DNA of 64,000 bases from NCBI GenBank assembly GCA_034620365.1, contig JAQGEQ010000048.1, forward strand, positions 1,984,001 to 2,048,000. Reading direction: 5' to 3'. This stretch comes from Pegea sp. RAD2-039 (lineage: Eukaryota > Chordata > Thaliacea > Salpida > Salpidae). The position numbers were made by a program, and so were the translations under genes. Under the pieces are notes generated by a model. That model was given only the letters and a program-made list of their open reading frames with translations, had not been told where the DNA came from and searched no databases. Of the stretch, positions 40,801-55,800 are shown piece by piece (within the stretch, counting starts at the first letter, position 1; each line of letters opens with the position of its first letter).

Positions 40801-43800
40801 GTTCGGACACGGCTGTTTAAAAGTATCAACACGTTTACCCAAACTCAATCAAGTTTTTTTTTTTTAATTTAGTTCAAATATATTCGTCACTCATAATTTT
40901 AATTAAGATTTACCCGTTGGTTGCAGCTAATAATTTCTTTGGCAGAGCCCTCATTATCACATCCGATATCTCCAGGGTATCCGTTAATGCATTTTCGCTC
41001 TCTACTCTGGAATCCTTCATCACAATCAGCAGAACAATCAGTAAAATTACTCCAGTCTCCCCAAAATGGGCAATCCTGTATAAAGGGATCATAGATAAAT
41101 AGTAGATAGAACATTCAAGTTAAATGAAGAACTCAGTACTTACTTGGAAGTTACAGAATCGTGTCTCTGATAAAGGTCCGTCGCATTGAGCAGAATTGTC
41201 TCCCCTGAAACATTCTCTTCTACGAGAAGTCATTCCCATTTCACAAGATTTAGAGCATGGACTCCAATTACTCCATGGTAAGTAATAGCTGCATAACTAA
41301 CAAAAAGGTTTTACTTCCAATTGTTAGATATAATTAAAGGTCAGGTTTTGACTATAAAAGTAAGTAACTACTTGTTGATTGCATATCATCGTTTCGTAGT
41401 TGTCACCGAAGCAACCTTGTTGTCCAGGAATTCCATTTATGCATGTTCTGTTACGCATTTTGCTTCCCCCATTACAAGGACGGCTACAATTGCTCCATTT
41501 AGTCCAGTCAGACCAAACAGGACAGGGCTGTCAAGGTGTATAAAACAATAATTTTATGTCTACAACAAAATATATTTTGTAGATATAACTGCGTTACTGC
41601 ATTGACAAAGTAAATAGTTTAAAATACTATGGTTAACTTTAATCATAAGCAACATCAATGGTTTAAGATAGATACAGGGGCACGTTTGTCAAAGTTTTTT
41701 TAAAGAATTTGATATTTGAGTTAAAGTTTTTACCTGTAAGTTGCAGAAAATAGTTTCTTCAGGTTCGCCTGCGCAACTGTAAATTCCTGAGTTGAGACAA
41801 ACACGTTTTCTTGTTTGAACTCCACCATCACAGCTGACGGAACATTTACTGAATTCATTCCAATCACTCCAGTAAGGACAGAACTGAAAAAAAAAAACGA
41901 AAGTGTAATCATCTAGTATATAATTGCATAGAAAACTAAGAACTAGGAAGCTATAAAGATCTTTTTCGTCAAATACTTTACGAATATTATATTTACTCCT
42001 TTGACACAAGATTCTGCAAGGACGTCTCCTCCTTCAGGACAGCCATCTTGACCTATTAACCCATTCAAGCAAACTCGACTCTTTTCACGTTCACCTCGTC
42101 CACAAGAAACACTACAGTTTGACCATTGTGTCCATCTACTCCAGGTTGGACAATCCTATTTAAAAAGTCAATATAATTGAAAAAATGAAGAACACATTTT
42201 AATGCAGGTCAAAAAACATCATGGCAATTTATGCTTATTTTAAGCCCTTGAGAGTATTCTGTTCATTTACAGAATTTTGAAGATTATCATTTAGAAGTAA
42301 TTAGATCATCAAAATAATGAAATATTTAAAAATTTTTATTGTTTGTATTAATACTGTGGTTTAAACCTGTTGTGAACAAAATCGTTCTTCAAATAGATCC
42401 CCAGGACAGCTGACTGGTCCATCTGTAGAACTACATAACTTTTCACGTCTTTCTCGACCAGTACCACAACTTTGTGAGCAAGCACTCCATTTACTCCAGT
42501 ATGGACAAGGCTACATGATAATTTGTCATCATAAACATTAAGTATTAAAAACAGTTTGCGCAATAGATATAAAGTACCTGCACGTTGCAGAGTTTTCGTT
42601 CAAATTCTTCTCCTGTGCATGTTAGCTCATCATTAGAATTCAAGCATACTCTGTTTCTAGTTTGATTTCCTCCACCACAGGAAGCGGAACATGACGTAAA
42701 CTCACTCCATGGTAAGAAGTAGGGACAAAGCTGCAAAATTTTTTTATTTATTCTTTATTTTTTTAATGAAATAGATTTACCTGTCCGTTACAACCCTCTT
42801 CTTGCACTGCTGGTCCAGGACATGGGCTATAGTCAATATCTGCTGGTGCATTCATACATAATCGAGATCTTTCACGAGTTCCACCATTGCATGGAGCACT
42901 ACATAAGCCCCACGCTTGCCATGGAGACCATTTTGGACAAAGCTGCAAACATTTTTGTTAATCCATAAAACTTATTAAGTACGTGATCAAATTTGTAAGA
43001 GACTTTTTAACTGAAAGATCTTGATAGTCGTCATTCACTTACTGTAGGAACATTGCATTCAACAACTTCATCAGTAGCTCCAAGACAACCACCTTCTCCG
43101 GCAACCCCATTACTACATAATCGATATCTTGATTTGAATGAAACACCGCACGTCTCACTGCATTCACTCCATGTAGACCAGTTTTGCCAATAAGCACATT
43201 TCTATGAAATAAGCAAGCAGAATAATTTGTTGAATTCAAAAACTATAACAGAAAAGCGAAAACATTTCTAGTAAGTAAAAAACATTGAGACTTAAATAGT
43301 TTAAAGATTTAAAAAATAGAAAACTGACTCCACGGAAGCAATCTTCAACGTCAAATGCATCCCCTTCACAGCCGAGACCTCCAGCCAAGCCATTGGAACA
43401 AATTCGTGACCTTTCTCTAGTTCCTCGACCGCATGTAGTTGTACATGTTGCCCATGGTTGCCAACTTTCCCATGAAGCACATTCCTAAAGTTTAAAATGA
43501 TTAAACGAACTAAATATTCATTAAAAATGAATTAAAAATTCAATTCTGACTTTTTAATATTTAACTAACAAAGTGCTTGAACATTTATAACATCTCACTT
43601 GGTTCATACACAGCATCTCTTCCATAGTATCTCCAATGCAACCAGCAATCCCTGGGATGCCACCGTTACATGATCGACTGCGTGTCATTTGTCCGCTACC
43701 GCAAGACACGGAACAATTACTCCAGACAGACCAATTTTCCCATTCTGGACATCTCTATAATTATGATGACAAATCAAAGTCAAAACTGTTATAATTTTTC

Positions 43801-46800
43801 TAATCGACCTTTTCAATTTCAGACTAATTTATTTTAATGTCACAACAACTGAAAAGTTTGGCCTAAATTCAAGCGTTTTTTAATATAAATTCCCAGCGTT
43901 GTTGTAAGCTTCTACTTATAACCTAACAAGTTTTAACTTTTGGTTTTTATTTCCAAATTTTAGCAATAAATAATCATTTATACTGAAAATAGGTTATATT
44001 TGAAATATTGAGATTCCAAGCAGACAAACTTCCTTAAAAGCAGAGGCTTTGAACAGCTAAAAGTAATAGACTCCTGGGCCATTTGGATACGAAAGATTTG
44101 TTTGTAGGAGAGGTGTTTCTTAGCTTGGTAATTTAGGATTTTTAAGCAATCAAACTGCTATCAGACTCAACAAGATTATTGAGCTGTTTTAATTTACATG
44201 ACATTCAAAGGAACGTAGTTAAAATTACGTATCAAAGTTTTCATTTCACTCTTAGGGGGTTTACGCTGTTTATTTTATTTTAACTATGATATTTACTGAT
44301 TACAGATTTAAGTATTGTAAATATTCACCTCAATGTTACAAGGTTCATCTTCAATAAATCCACCAATACAGCCATTTTGGCCAATATCTCCATTTATACA
44401 AACTCTGTCGCGAGTCTGTGAACCACCACCACAAGAAACTGTGCAACCTCCCCAGTAGCTCCAAGCTGACCACATAGGACAAACCTTTGTTGAAAATAAA
44501 TTTGATATTTTGTAACAATTTTTTTCTAACAAGTTTCAGAACATAAGTTGAATGATTTTTTACATAACTTTTTAATCAAGATAATCACCTGAGCATTGCA
44601 GTAGTCTTCTTCAGCTCCTGCGCCTGGACATGTAACTCCAAGGTCTGAGTTTTCATTGACACAAATTCTTTCTCGGTTGCGCTTCCCACCATCACAAGAC
44701 GCACTACAAGAGCTCCAAGAAACCCACGGGGCCCAGAATGCACATGGCTAAAGATAAATAAATTCAAAAAAAGCTATTTGAAAGCTTTTTTAAGATGCTT
44801 AGAGAAAAAATAAGATTTTACATAGTTGTTACAAGTTGTCGTTTCTTCATCAGATCCTGAACATCCAAAATCACCCGGTTTGCCGTTTGAACACCTTCTA
44901 TATCTTGTATGTTGTCCTCCATCACAGCTTGCACTACAATCTGACCACAAACTCCAATCCAGCCAGAAAGCACATTGCTAAAAACGTTAAAGTCAGTGAC
45001 CAAAGACTTTTTTATTCAAAGTCAGTTTTAGAAATGACAATTTACAATAATTTTTATTGATAAAAGTGAAATGATTTATTCACCCCTTCTATACATGTTT
45101 CAGTTTGAGAACTATCTTCATAGTTTAGCCCAATGAGACTACAATCATCTCCATAAGCAACATTAAATGCAAATGAGCCCCCTGTGCATCCACGTGATCT
45201 GTTTCTAAATCCTTTACCACAGTCAACTGAGCATTCAGTCCATTCAGACCAGTCCATCCAAATTGCACAAGGCTGTGAATTAGAAAATTAATTAGATGCT
45301 TTATTGATTCACTGCTAAAATTCAACAGATACTTACTAGCATATTACAGCTTTCAAACTCAACCGTAGAACCATCCTTACAACCTCTTGGATACCTTATA
45401 TAGTCACAATATCTTGTACGTTTCATAGAGCCACCTCCACAGCTTACAGTACATTGTCCCCAATTAGACCATTGTGATAAGATTCCACATTCCTAATTTT
45501 TTTCAATTTTTAAAAAAAGTTTCCGGTGTTGTATATAGGAGACAATAATAGATACACCGAAGGTTTTGAATTTACATTTTTTACTTAATGTATTAAAGTG
45601 TTAAAAGTTAAGATTATAAAGATAATTTTTAATGAGAGATCGTAGATTTTATGTAGTATTGTTAACTTATTTTAAGTGTTTAAAAAAAACAAATTTTATA
45701 ATAAACAGTTTCTTGATAAGGCATAAATGATAGCTAGTGAAAAAGTAAAAGCTCATTTATAGTGTTATCTTATGTTAACTTCCATATATAAATGAAAATA
45801 TATGACTAATTGATTACATATAATAAAATCCTAATGATTAATAGCGTAAATCGATATGAAACAAGTAAACTTACAAAATCATTGCAAGATTCAATTAATA
45901 CTTCGTCTCCATCGCATCCAGCATCTCCAGGATTTCCATTTAAGCATTCACGAGTTTTAGTGTGTAATCCTCCTTCGCACGATTTTGAACAAGTAGACCA
46001 TGAGCTCCATGACGACCAATATGGACAGCCCTATTTATAAAAATCATTTAAAATATGAAGTAATAAATAAACTTATTAAAAGAACAAAATTCAGTACTTG
46101 AGGGTTGCAAAAAGCTTCTTCTACAGACGTCCCAGGGCATAAGTTAACAATTTCATCATTTTCATCAAGACAACGGCGCCTGTGAATTCTTATACCTCCT
46201 CGACAAGATGCACTGCAAGCCGACCATGAGCTCCATGATGACCAATTTGGACACCGCTAAAATTAAAATCAATAAATCACAGCAACATAATAATTTTGAA
46301 AGAAATACCTGTCCACCACAAACAAATGTTTCGAAAATATCTCCCAAACATTCACCGTCTCCAGGATCGCCATTGTTGCAAAATCTTGTACGCCTACTAA
46401 GTCCAGGAATACCACAGGTAATTGAACATGAAGACCACGATGTCCAGTCATTCCAATAAGGACACGTCTGCGTTAATGAGTAATAAATAGAACAGTAGCT
46501 ATGATTTGACATTTACATTAACATTAGAACTATAACTATGTTTTACTTCTTATTTATGTACTGCTTTCTACGTCATAAAAATGTTAATAAAAGCTTATAA
46601 GTCTTTATTGATGTAGTTTGGAAATATTTAGTGTATTACATAAGAAATTACATCACAGATATTTTTAGAAAAAGACTTACTCCTCGAACGCAATATACTG
46701 TGTCAACTTCAGCTGAGGAGCCTCCACAACCCTTTTCTTCACTGCAAAATCTTGTTCGAGTTTGTATTCCTCTTCCGCAAGTTGCTGAGCAGGGTGAAAG

Positions 46801-49800
46801 ATCATTCCATTCGTTCCATGTTGGGCACTCCTGAAATTATAATAAATTGAATAAAGATGATTTCTCTTTTATTTTATTCACTCAATTTTTTGCTCACATT
46901 TAATAATATTAGTTGAAAAACCAATGAAAAATTAGATAATTTTTTTCTAATTAAATCTTTTAAATAATAAAAACTTAAAAACAGGAAAATGTAAAGTACC
47001 TTTAAGTTACAATCAACTATATCTTCTACTTCTCCTTCGCAGCCATCCATACCAGCACTTCCGCCAATACACCTACGGATACGACTTGTGTAGCCTGGTC
47101 CGCAAGTTGAAGAACAGTCCGATAGCTCTCCCCATGATGACCATACTGGGCAAGCCTAATAATTTAATGTTTTTGGGAAATTGTCAACAAATAAAGTAAA
47201 ATCAATAAACTATCTTACTGATGTTTGACAAAGCTGAACATTATCTTCAGAGCCTTCGCACCCGATGTCTCCTGGATTTCCGTTCAAGCAAAAGCGTTTT
47301 CTTTCTCGAAGTCCACCGCCGCAAGACAAGGAGCAAGCTGAAAATACTCCCCAATTGCTCCATAAGGTGCAGGGCTGAAACAAAATTATGTTACTTCTTA
47401 ATAATTAAGTGAAATGTTTTTCAAATATCAAAATAAGATCTGTAATTACTTCAAATCAGACTTCACAACAGCTAAACTGTCAACTCACTTTCAAGTTACA
47501 TAATTCAACTTCTTCTGGATGCTCAAGGCAGTCATCAGACAAAACATTTGCTTTGAAGCATTGACGTTGGCGTGTTCTGTTTCCTCCATTGCAAGAGTGA
47601 CTACAAAGTGACCATGTTGTCCAGGCTGAATAAACTGAACACGGCTAAATAAAATAGAAACGTTTTAAAACCAAAACCTTTGAAACAGCTAAAATTTCAA
47701 AATAAAAGTTTTTTTATATTATCGCTTCATCAGTTTTAGGTGATCTTACTTCAGAATTACAGATTTCTCGTTCCAAGACTTCTCCTCTTTCACATCCGTC
47801 GTCTCCATTGACGCCCCCAACGCAATATCTAGTTCTAAGATGAGTTCCTCCATCACAGGAGCGAGTACAAAGTGTCCATGAAGTCCATTCAGAATAGCGG
47901 GGGCAGTCCTGAAATAATTCAACGTTAGCGATTAAAAAACTCGTAAGTTAATCGAGACCACGTGATCTAACCTGTAAATTGCAATCGTCTATTCGGAAGC
48001 TAAGGCCGCGACAACCAGCATCACCAGGCTGACCGTTAATGCAGGACCTGATTTGGGAGCGAGTTCCACCGCCACATGTAGCTGAACAATCAGTCCAATT
48101 GCCCCACGTGTCCCAAAATGGACAAAGCTTTGAAAATTTTTGTACAAATCAAAATTCCTTATCAGTTTACTTTTCACTATCTATTATCAAACTGCTCTTG
48201 CGCAAATTAATCTAAAAACTTCAATCAATAAAACTAAGATCTTTACTTCTGTGTTGCAAATGGTAGATTGGAAAGCATCGCCGTCACAGCCTTCTTGGCC
48301 AGCAAAACCATTATTACAGTTTCGTGATCGTCTTTTCATTCCAGTTCCACATGAATGACTGCACGGTGACCAGCTTTCCCATTCCATCCAAGATGGACAA
48401 TCCTTAAAAAGTTATTGATTGCTTTTATAAGAAAAATATTAATTATTAATCTTTAATTCTATATATTTAGTTGTTTCACATTTGTTCTGTCTTTTAAAGA
48501 CTTAATTTGGTTGATGTGTTATCATTACAAATGTTAATTACCTGAAGAACACAAGGTTCAGTTCCTGTTGACAAACCACCACATTGTTCATCATCACCAT
48601 ATAAACATGTTCTACTATGTGTGCGAAAGCCAACACCACAAGTTTCAGAACATGAGCTCCAAATATTCCAATTACTCCAGAGTGGACATGGCTACAAAAT
48701 TATGGAAATTTTAATATCTAAATCTAATCTAAAGCTAATTTACAGCTCTATTAAAGTCTACTAGATTAAAATGCAATACGATTTTGAATGTAAGGTTCAA
48801 ACCTGAATGTTACATGTAAGTTCACGGATATCAGCTCCTGGACATCCACTTCCACTTCCATCTGGTGTTACACAAACACGTTTACTCAATTGAACACCGC
48901 CACCACAGCTCATTGAACACGGTTCATCTTGCCAAGGACTCCAAGACGGACATGCCTGTGGAGCCATTAATCAAATTAAATATCATGTCAAATGTAAAAT
49001 CTTCAAAAAGTTAAACTCACATTCGAACTGCATAAAGCAATTTCGTTTTCATTCCCTTCGCATCCAGAATCGCCAGGGGAACCATTTATACAAATTCTTG
49101 ACCGAGTTTTAGTACCTCCATTACATGAAACGGAGCATTCAGTAAAAAGATTCCACTGCGACCAGTAAGCACATACCTTAAAAACAAGTAAAGATAAATT
49201 TTTTGGAGGTTTTCATATTTTCTGAATAATTTGATGATCTTAATATTTGTTATTTTAAAAATAGAAATTAGCATACTGATCCATAACATGGACCAATTTC
49301 TTCGGAATCTCCAGGACAATCGTCTGCTTGTTCACTATTCTTGAGACAAACACGTTTTCTAGAATGAGTTCCAATACCACAAGTAAGACTACAAACTGTC
49401 CAAGAATTCCAATCACTCCAATTTGAACAGTCCTTTAAATAAAAGAATGAAAACGAAATATTCTCCGTACTAAAACTGTAGCAAGTTATTCAGTGAGTCT
49501 TTCTTAGACAAGCTTTAAAAAATGATTTTAAGAGACAAATTATAACTTAAGTATGAAAAATTCTTTGATAAGGTTAGTTTAAATACAAGCTATCAAAGTT
49601 TCTGTAGCTTAAACGATTGTTTATCCTTTTCATTAGTGTTGTTTTGATGAAAAACTGTTCACTGACTGTTCCTTCGCAAAGGGCGTAATCCATTTCGTAT
49701 CCATCACAGCCAAATCCCCCAGCGTAACCATAGATGCAGCTTCTATTTCTATGTTGAAAACCAAGTCCACAATTTTCGCTACAAGAACTGAATAAACTCC

Positions 49801-52800
49801 AATCACTCCAGAATGGACAAGGCTATAAATGAAATAGTTTATACTTAAACTGAACTTTCAAAAAAACTTTAGAAATTAAGTAAGCGTAAAATTTACAATT
49901 TTTATTCAAGCTAGAATAATAAATCTCTAACAAATATTTCTGACAAAATTTTTCAAATATTTTTCATATGCAATTTATTTCTCACCATAACATTACATTC
50001 AACTGTCTGGAACAGGTCACTATTACACTCATCGTAAAATCCATTCATACATTCTCTTGTACGATTTCGGAAGCCACCCTCACATAAAGCCGAACATTCA
50101 GTCCATGCAGTCCAAGCAGTAAGGAATGGACAGCTCTAAGAAGAAATAATCATTTTTATTTTGTTGTTATTGACAACATCAACTTACTGATGTTAAGCAT
50201 TCTTCTTCATCTGTTGCTAATCCAATACAACCGATTTGTCCAACCAAACCATTAAGACAAGATCTACGCCTGGTACGGACCGATGGTCCACACGTTGCAC
50301 TACAATCGGCCCATGCTAGCCATTGGCTCCATGTAGGACAGTTTATTTCGTTACAGTTTCTTTCCTCAGTGGCTTCTCCGATACAACCAACGTCCCCAAA
50401 AAAGCCGTTTCGACAAGATCGCCTTCGGCGCTCAATCCCTTGGCCACAAGTTTTTGAACAAGAGCTCCAATCAGTCCAAGCTTCCAATTCCGGACAAAGC
50501 TGAATTAGTATATCAATAAGATGACTGCTCTTTACACAGAAGTGCTAAATATAATTTTATAAAAGGATTTTACAACTGGGCGGCTTTTTAACCTGTTCAT
50601 TGCAAAGTTGTGTTTCTGATTCAGCTCCTTCGCAGCCGCTTTCCCCAGCTTGTCCATTCAAGCAATCTCTTTCTCTGGTTTGAACTCCACCTCCACATGA
50701 ACGACTACATCGACTATATGGTTTCCATTCGCTCCAAGTAGGGCATAACTTGAAACAATAAAATTATTGTCATTTTTTTTTAATTTGGAGTGATTTTTTT
50801 TACCCAGCAACAATTTCCGATAAGTGACAACGAAATTAAAAATATGCAACTTATGATAAAGCTTTTCCAAAATTTTAACAATTACAACTGAAACTTTACT
50901 TTATTATCTATTCTTATGCAACATTCTTATTTTTATGTCTTCAAAATCAGCAAACCAAGACTAGAAGCTAACTCTATACCTGATTGTTACATTGTTCCAT
51001 TTCAGTAAAAGCACCTATAAGGTCTGAACAGTTTGACCCAAAAGGTAAGCAGTTTCTTGAACGATATCTCAAACCACTCCCGCAAGATAAGCTGCAGCTT
51101 CCAAAATCACTCCATTCTAACCATTGTTGACACACCTAAATGTTATATAGTAAGGAAACTAGGGTTAACAAGTTCTTGAAATTGAAAACTTTGAGTCTAA
51201 CTGTAAAAAAACTTACAGGTAAAGTACAAGCCATTTGTTCAATTGCTTCACCAGGGCAGCTAGAACTCATCATATCTCCACTCATACAAACTCTTGATCG
51301 TTTTTTCATTCCTGTACCACAGGTGACACTACAATCTTGCCAATCATTCCATGTTGTCCAGCTCGGGCACGGCTGCATCACAAAGGTTTTTGCATAAGTC
51401 GTTAACTTTGTAATTTCGACCGTTAGTATAAAATTAACTTGATGCTTGAAAGTTGTTTACTCATCTCTATAAAACAAAAAATGCTTACTGGTCGAATACA
51501 TATTCGGGTTTCATCGGCTGGACCTTCACAGCTAAAGTCATTGATGTCCTCATTGATACAAACTCTGTTTCTTGTTTGTACGCCTTCTCCACAACTTCTT
51601 GTACATGGAGTCCAAGTGACCCAAGCAGACCAAGTGGGGCATGCCTATAAAAAAATACTTTAAGTTTTTAGGCCAAGGGTTTTTTCTTGATAAATCTCAA
51701 ACCTGTCCCTGACAATATCTTATTTCTATTGATGCACCCTCACAGGCTCCAGTACAGTCGCGTGTTCTGTTTTGACTTCCACCATCACAAGGTCGGCTGC
51801 AAATTCCCCATGGACTCCATTGATCCCATTGGGGACAATCCTAAATAGTATAAAGTTTGTGAAATTTTTTTCTAACAAACAAAAACAAGATTAATAATTT
51901 TTATGGTGAATTTATGTTGCAAAAATAATAATTTTTTTCTAAATAGTACTCTTTTTACATACCTGAGTGTTGCAAGCTTCGACTTGTTCACTAGGACCGG
52001 GACAATCGTTTAGCGTGCCGCCTTCACATGATCTTCTTCTTACGCGTTCGCCACCACCACAAGAAACATCACAATCTTCGTATGATCCCCATTGTGACCA
52101 TCGAGGGCATAGCTAAACAAATGTTATTAAGAATTGAGAAAAAGTTTTTTTGAAGTTCTTAAAAGTTCCCTTATTTCTAGATATTTTCTGTTTATAAAAA
52201 TCATTTCAAAACTTAAATTCTGTTACTTTTAAGAGGCATTCTCTTTGGATCTGGTCAGAACCAAGACAGCCTTGATCGCCTGGGACACCTCCACTGCACA
52301 CACGATTACGTGTTTGAGATCCTGAATCACAAGTCTTGCTACAAGGTCCCCATTCTGTCCAAGGGAACCAAAAACATTTCTGAAATTAAAAAAAACATTT
52401 TGTTGGTTTTTAGGTCAAAACTTGAGCTTAAAAACTAATTTCTTGAAATGTTTTAAAACTTTACCTCAGGACAAGAAATCTCCTTAAATTCATTTCCTTC
52501 ACAGCCAAGTTCTCCAGGTTTTCCATTCATACATTCTCGTTGTGCAAGAACAGTTTTGTTGCCGCATTCAAGAGGACACTCAGAACTTGACTTCCAAGGC
52601 AACCAATATCTGCATGGCTAAAAAATATTCATTGTAAACATTATTACAATATCAAATAAAAAAAGCTTTCCGATTTTTATATTTCTAATTGCTATATAAA
52701 GTAACAAATAAAATGATCACAGAAAGCTTTAATATCTCTACAAAATAGGTCTTTAATTTTTTTTTAATTTGAAAGGATATTAAATTGTCTTTTTAAATCT

Positions 52801-55800
52801 TTAACTCTACAAACCTCAGTATTGCATGACTGTGTTTTCACTGATGAACCTGCACAATCAATTCCAGGGATTCCATTTTGACATTGTCTGAATCTCTCGT
52901 ATGTTCCGTTTCCACAGCTTGCAGTACATTCGGTTCCTGTACTCCATGAGGACCATCCAGGACATTGCTGAATGAAATTTTATCAAAAATTATTCTCGTA
53001 GTTGTTCGTGTAGTTATACATTTCTTAAAGCACAAAATTAATAATAGTTTTGCTGCTTAAAACAAACCAAGTAAATCATATAACATGACGACAAGATTTG
53101 ATTAAAGTATTATATTAAAGATAAAAGTCTAAAGGATTTGCTTGAAATTCGATTTATTTAATAACTTCAAAATTATGCTATAAAAAATATCAAGTTTAAA
53201 ACAATTTAGAATGCAGTTGTACGTACCCGATCTTTACATATTTTTGTCTCACTTCTCAGACCTCTACATCCAAGATCTCCAGCAATACCGTTTATACAAT
53301 TACGGCTTCTAGATGTTATGCCCTCATCACATGTACGGCTACAAGATCCCCATTGTGTCCATGGTGACCACGCCTTACAATCCTTTAATAATTTTTGTTA
53401 TTTTGTGGTGTCAGTTTAAAAGCTTAATTTAAAAGTAAAATACTTTTAAAAAATTATAAGAAGGTTTGGAATTTTTAAAAATGATATTGTGTTACCTCTA
53501 CATTGCAAGCTTCAATTTTTTCTGTTGGTCCATCTCCACAATAAGAGCTATCCCCTAGAACCGGTGTATTCAAACACTCTCGTGTCTTTAAAATTGTACC
53601 ATTTCCACAAGACACTGAACACGACCCAGCTTGAACCCACATACTCCATTCTGGGCAATTCTAATAAACAATTTTTATCATTTTAAAACTTATAGATTAA
53701 TGACTCTATTAGAAAATACTTATCTATGAGTTAAAACACTACTTACGCCTACAAAGCATCCTTCATTATCAACGTCATCACCAAGACAACCAGGGTCACC
53801 AGGAAGCCCAGCATTACACGTTCGTGTTCTTTTACGAGTTCCAAAGCTACAACTTTCACTGCACTGACTCCATGTGCTCCATAAGCTCCAACTTTCACAT
53901 ATCTAACTCCGAAAAAAGACATTGGTAGTCGTTAAAAAGATTTTAGTTATCATTCGACTTTTAAAAACCCAAATGTACCTTAACAATACAAATTTTAGTT
54001 TCTATGCTCGATTCACCACATTGGGTATCATCATTTTCTGCCAGCCTACATTCACGCGAACGAGACTTAGTTCCATTTCCACAAGTAGCTGAGCACGTAC
54101 TCCAAGGTGACCAGAATAGACATGATGGTAAGTTACAGTTCTGATACACAAAACAATTTTAAATTATATTCAATCTTTCAAAAAAAATTTATTTATTTGA
54201 CACGAAAGCTTATCGCTAGAAACATAGAGTTATTATAAAAGATACTAAAACGAATTAATAAGTATTATATTCATTAAAAAAGCTAAACACCTTAAAAGTT
54301 ATACAAACTTAGTTAGTTATCTTAACTAAATCTAATTTAAATTACGACCCTAAAAATAAATGATAAATTTAAAAAACTGTTATGTTTATGTTATCTACCT
54401 GACTTTCAAATAATGAAGCAGTACAATCGCCTTGTTTACATGACCTAAACCGGGAACGTGTTGCATTGCCACACGTAAATGAACACTCTGTCCACATTGT
54501 CCATTCAGTGTATTCTATTTAGTACAACAGGCGTAAACGACTTTAATATGTTTTTAATAGAAAAATAATTTTAATTTTTTAAATGACTTGTTTTTAATTT
54601 CTTTTCAAATAATGTTTTTTTTTAATTTACCTTCTCGGCAAATAGCAGATGTCAGTTTTTCAGCAATTTTGTTATCAAGACTGAAATCACTAAAGTTTTC
54701 GATAAAGAAGGCGCTTTCATTATTAGAAGCAATCCCGTAAATTTCTTCTTTATTTACATTTGCTGTCACACCAATTGCAATAACTCGAATTCCTTGTCGC
54801 TTTAGGCGCTATAAATAAATTGAAATCTTTATAAGCATTTAAACAATTATATGAAAAGTTAAAAAAGAAAACAAATTTAATCAAAATTATTTTAATGTGT
54901 TGAATTCTTTAGCTAAATAATTTAATAAATTTTGAGATAGAAATGGATATCTTTTAATTTCTAGCTTTTTATAGAGCAAATAATCGTCTTACAGCCGCTC
55001 CTCGCACGGGATTGTCTTGGGATTTTCCATCAGTTAAAACAACAACAGTAGCAGGAACATTAGTTCTTTGACCTCTACGAGGTGTAAAAAATCCTCGTTC
55101 AGCATAATTAAGAGCATATCCTGTGAAAGTTCCTGTTCTTCTGTTGTATTTTACCTTTTTGAGCTTTTTAACAACAACTTCAGTGCTGACAGCATCTTTA
55201 AGATGCCAAAGCGGAATCACGTAGCTATTGTATTGCAGTGCAAACACCTATGATTATGAATATTGTAATTGGTGACACCTATTTTACATCATGGTAACAA
55301 TAACTATTAAATCTTAAATTTCTTTTAGCTTTTACAATATTGTAAAACATAATAAATTCATAATATATTCTAGTTTAATAGTCAGCTATCAAAAAAATAG
55401 TTTTATTATCTAATTTGTTTATTCGTGTTACAATTTAGTATGCAGAAGAAAAGGTACCCGGGTAGTGGCTAGACTGATATCCAGTTTTTGTAAAACTCTC
55501 ACAATAAAGTCTTTCATTAATTCAAAATTATTCAATCCAATACTTGAGCTAGAATCAATTATTAATCCTAAATCGAGACCTTTTTCACAAGCTGCAATTA
55601 AATTTTAATTTTAATTTTACTTGTAAATAAGAGTTGTTAAACCAATTTGTTTTCAATACTTTCATGATTACACCTTAGAAAATATATATCAATGTTTGAG
55701 TCGTTTTACTTACGATTAATTCCAGAGTTGTCTTGACAAGAACCAGCGTAACAGTTTTTTTGTTCATAATCAAGTCCTTGGCACCCTAAGCTGCCAGGGT

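Noticed and set aside
21684..54140. Regularly spaced repeats resembling a CRISPR-like or satellite array
   Set aside because: The units are diverged protein-coding exons with splice sites, not identical direct repeats. The regularity comes from the TSP1 module.
54399..55591. vWA-A as the start of a second, separate gene
   Set aside because: The exon before it (55714) joins in phase 1 and the exon after it (54514) joins in phase 1. No stop, start or signal peptide lies at the border.
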